Below are positions 62,182 to 64,000 of a DNA stretch of 64,000 nucleotides, one piece after another. How positions within the stretch are numbered: the first letter of the stretch is position 1; each line of letters begins with the position of its first letter. Under the pieces are notes generated by a model. It searched no databases and was not told the DNA's origin. It saw only the letters and a program-made list of their open reading frames with translations. The translations under genes and the position numbers were made by a program. This DNA comes from Scleromatobacter humisilvae (lineage in GTDB: Bacteria; Pseudomonadota; Gammaproteobacteria; Burkholderiales; Burkholderiaceae_C), in contig NZ_JAJLJH010000009.1 of the NCBI RefSeq assembly GCF_023231945.1, positions 1 through 64,000 on the forward strand, given 5' to 3'.

Positions 62182-64000
62182 ATGAGTCTCAAGACATTCC
62201 TTCAGCGACATCTTTTCGCAGCGATCGTCGGCGTGGCCTCGGCCCTGCAGGCCGGTGCGTGCCATGCCCAGCTCGACGACATCTTCGTGCCGGCGATCGG
62301 CGACGTCCTGGGCCATCTCCCGACCATCGACGGCGTGCCGACGGAGTCGGGATGGAACAACGCGGGTGAAGTCGGACTGTCCGAGGTGACCGGCGCGGGA
62401 CGGGCCGGCTTCCTGCGCTACGGCATCGCCAACCAGGCGTTGTACCTCGCGGTGGACTACGACAATCCAGCTTTCACGATCGATCCGGCCGTAACGACGC
62501 TCGTGCTCGTCATTTCACCCGAGCCGTCCAACCCGCAGAACGACATCCGCCTGCACATCACAGGCTTCGGAGCGGTCGGGGCGTCTTCGGCGGCCAGCAG
62601 CGTGCCCACCGTGCAGATCTGGCACGGCAGCACCCACTGGAACCAGGTCCAGACCAACACCTCGGGCAACCCGGCCTGCCCGGCGATCGCCGACTATGGC
62701 GCGTGGGCCAACTGCAGCACGCCGCTGGCGCTCGACGTCTCGGGAGTGACCGCCGCCAACCAGGACTGCACGCTCCCCAGCGCAGGGCCGTCCGCGGCGC
62801 AGTACGTGATCAACGTCGTCGGAAAACACATTTCGTTCGAGGCCCGCATCCCCTTCAACGACGGCGGAAACTTCTGCAGGTTCCTTCCCTCGATGAGCAC
62901 CACGTTCGGCTTCTACGCCGACCTGGTCAACATCGAGACGACGGGCACCACCTCGCACTTCTTCGAGGACGCGTTCCCGGTCGCCAGCGTGATGAACGCC
63001 GGCGCAGCGGGCGTGCAGATCACGCAGGCCACGCCCGACAAGGCGCATTGGGCCAATGCGTCGTTCTTCATGCGGCCGGAATGCGTCGGCGTCGACATCG
63101 TCCAGGCGGGTGTCTCGCAGGATCCGGTGAGCGGCTTCGGCAACACCACCACTGCGTTGCACGTGAGCCAGACGACGCAAGCTCAGTGCGACAGCCTGGC
63201 GAACGACTATTTGTGGAGCGGCACGCAGAGCGCGCCGACCGGCACCCGCAGCGCCGACAACTACTATCGCGCGCAGTTGACCAACAAGACGGCGGCCGAC
63301 ATTGCGGCGCACACGCTCTCGACGCAATTCAGCATCGCGCCCTGGGGCCTGGGCAGCCCGGACGAATGGGACGCGATCGGCCGTCGATACGATCCGGACG
63401 CCTCCGCCACGCCGAACGACAACATCGATGTCACCAGCCTCAATGCCGGTGCCCTGTCCGCCGCCCAGTCGCTCGTGCAGCAGACCGACTGGCGCCTGAG
63501 CTACAAGGAGTCCTGCGAATACTCGCTGACCGGCTTGACCGGCTTCCTGGGGCACCACTGCGTCCAGGCCGCCATCCAGTCCACCGACCCCGCGTTGAAG
63601 TTCCTGCACAGGAGCATCCAGTTCAACAACAACGTGCTGCAGGCATCGCATGCCACGACCAGCGCACACGTCGGCACCCGAGGCTACGGACCACCGCCGG
63701 CGGGCGAGACCAGGCACAAGGTGATCCTGGCGCTCGACCAGCAGGCGTCGCAACTTTCGCCCGACGGCAACTGGAGTCTGCGCATGCCGCCGAAGGCGAA
63801 CGCATCCAGTCGCGCGAGCACCTTCGCGAACTTCCCGCCCCTCGCGCTGGGGAGCCGCGTCACGCAGGAGCTGGATGTCGTGGCGCGCGGCTATCTCGAG
63901 ACCGGCGACGTGCTGATCATCGACAACAAGAAGTACCGGCGCGCGCGCTATGCCGGCGCGTTCACGATGCAGGTAGGCCACGACGGTCCCATCGACGGAT
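62182..64000 (+). CDS. Sec-secreted protein of unknown function (3' end beyond window)
   Basis: The reading frame runs from the ATG at 62182 (behind GGGAG) to the window end without a stop, at least 606 codons. A signal peptide spans residues 1-31 (FLQRHLFAAIVGVASALQAG, cleavage after CHA). The mature protein opens with a domain resembling carbohydrate-binding CBM9/DOMON-type modules (PTIDGVPTESGWNNAGEVGL, NQALYLAVDYDNPAF), with several Cys pairs. It is the only gene in the operon with an export signal, so it is not a cytoplasmic particle part unless exported separately. It may be a periplasmic or surface partner. Confidence 0.75.
   Translation, partial: MSLKTFLQRHLFAAIVGVASALQAGACHAQLDDIFVPAIGDVLGHLPTIDGVPTESGWNNAGEVGLSEVTGAGRAGFLRYGIANQALYLAVDYDNPAFTIDPAVTTLVLVISPEPSNPQNDIRLHITGFGAVGASSAASSVPTVQIWHGSTHWNQVQTNTSGNPACPAIADYGAWANCSTPLALDVSGVTAANQDCTLPSAGPSAAQYVINVVGKHISFEARIPFNDGGNFCRFLPSMSTTFGFYADLVNIETTGTTSHFFEDAFPVASVMNAGAAGVQITQATPDKAHWANASFFMRPECVGVDIVQAGVSQDPVSGFGNTTTALHVSQTTQAQCDSLANDYLWSGTQSAPTGTRSADNYYRAQLTNKTAADIAAHTLSTQFSIAPWGLGSPDEWDAIGRRYDPDASATPNDNIDVTSLNAGALSAAQSLVQQTDWRLSYKESCEYSLTGLTGFLGHHCVQAAIQSTDPALKFLHRSIQFNNNVLQASHATTSAHVGTRGYGPPPAGETRHKVILALDQQASQLSPDGNWSLRMPPKANASSRASTFANFPPLALGSRVTQELDVVARGYLETGDVLIIDNKKYRRARYAGAFTMQVGHDGPIDG

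Noticed and set aside
39718-64000. Prophage interpretation of the tail genes
   Set aside because: No capsid, portal, terminase, integrase or lysis genes in 24 kb, while DUF4255 and paired sheath/tube genes are hallmarks of injection systems.

Overview
The window is GC-rich, tightly packed DNA from a betaproteobacterium, most likely a member of the Burkholderiales (Rubrivivax/Leptothrix/Roseateles-like). This placement is inferred from the type IV minor-pilin operon, the queG/tsaE/amiC and mutL/miaA neighbourhoods, a MutL that keeps the endonuclease motif, and heavy use of ATGA/GTGA overlapping starts. No rRNA, tRNA, CRISPR array, insertion sequence or replication origin was found.

Left part (1-9.5 kb, minus strand): a type IV pilus operon reading leftwards (pilE, fimT, pilV, pilW, pilX, pilY1, then a small membrane or exported protein), preceded by hslO (Hsp33), a gamma-carbonic-anhydrase-like protein and a DUF455 ferritin-like protein. 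From 9.5 to 17.3 kb: a TonB-dependent receptor with a clear terminator, a divergent amino-acid permease, a MarC-family protein, and a small locus of a NemR-like TetR regulator and two tandem paralogous SDR oxidoreductases flanking a DUF427 gene. The two SDR promoters share the same palindromic core.

Middle part (17.4-37.6 kb) is mostly housekeeping: a small secreted protein, xerD, a chalcone-isomerase-like protein, queG diverging from tsaE-amiC, a transglutaminase-like protein, a xanthine/uracil permease with a GTATAC-type operator, a DedA protein, then mutL, a RluF-like pseudouridine synthase with a very long disordered N-terminus, and miaA. Next come a degenerate GGDEF protein with its own terminator, and a MacB/YbbAP-type ABC transporter whose ATPase and permease genes are separated by an oppositely oriented molybdopterin oxidoreductase.

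Right part (38.0-64.0 kb, all plus strand) is the most interesting region: a phage-tail-like contractile injection system (CIS/eCIS). It begins with a sigma-54 activator gene and, in the next intergenic region, a consensus-perfect sigma-54 promoter 39 bases ahead of the first structural gene. The following genes encode a Pvc16-like DUF4255 cap protein, two sheath/tube pairs (the second sheath is 949 residues and carries a fibronectin-III-like insert), a LysM tube adaptor, a split VgrG-like spike, a large protein with a C-terminal membrane hairpin, gp25, baseplate J/gp6 and tail-I-like wedge proteins, and several fibre/adaptor proteins. The last gene is cut by the window end and encodes a Sec-secreted protein. 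The AAA+ ATPase, tape-measure protein and obvious toxins expected for such a system are not in the window and would have to lie further right. The arrangement suggests an injection system switched on as one sigma-54-dependent transcription unit and possibly docked to a membrane.
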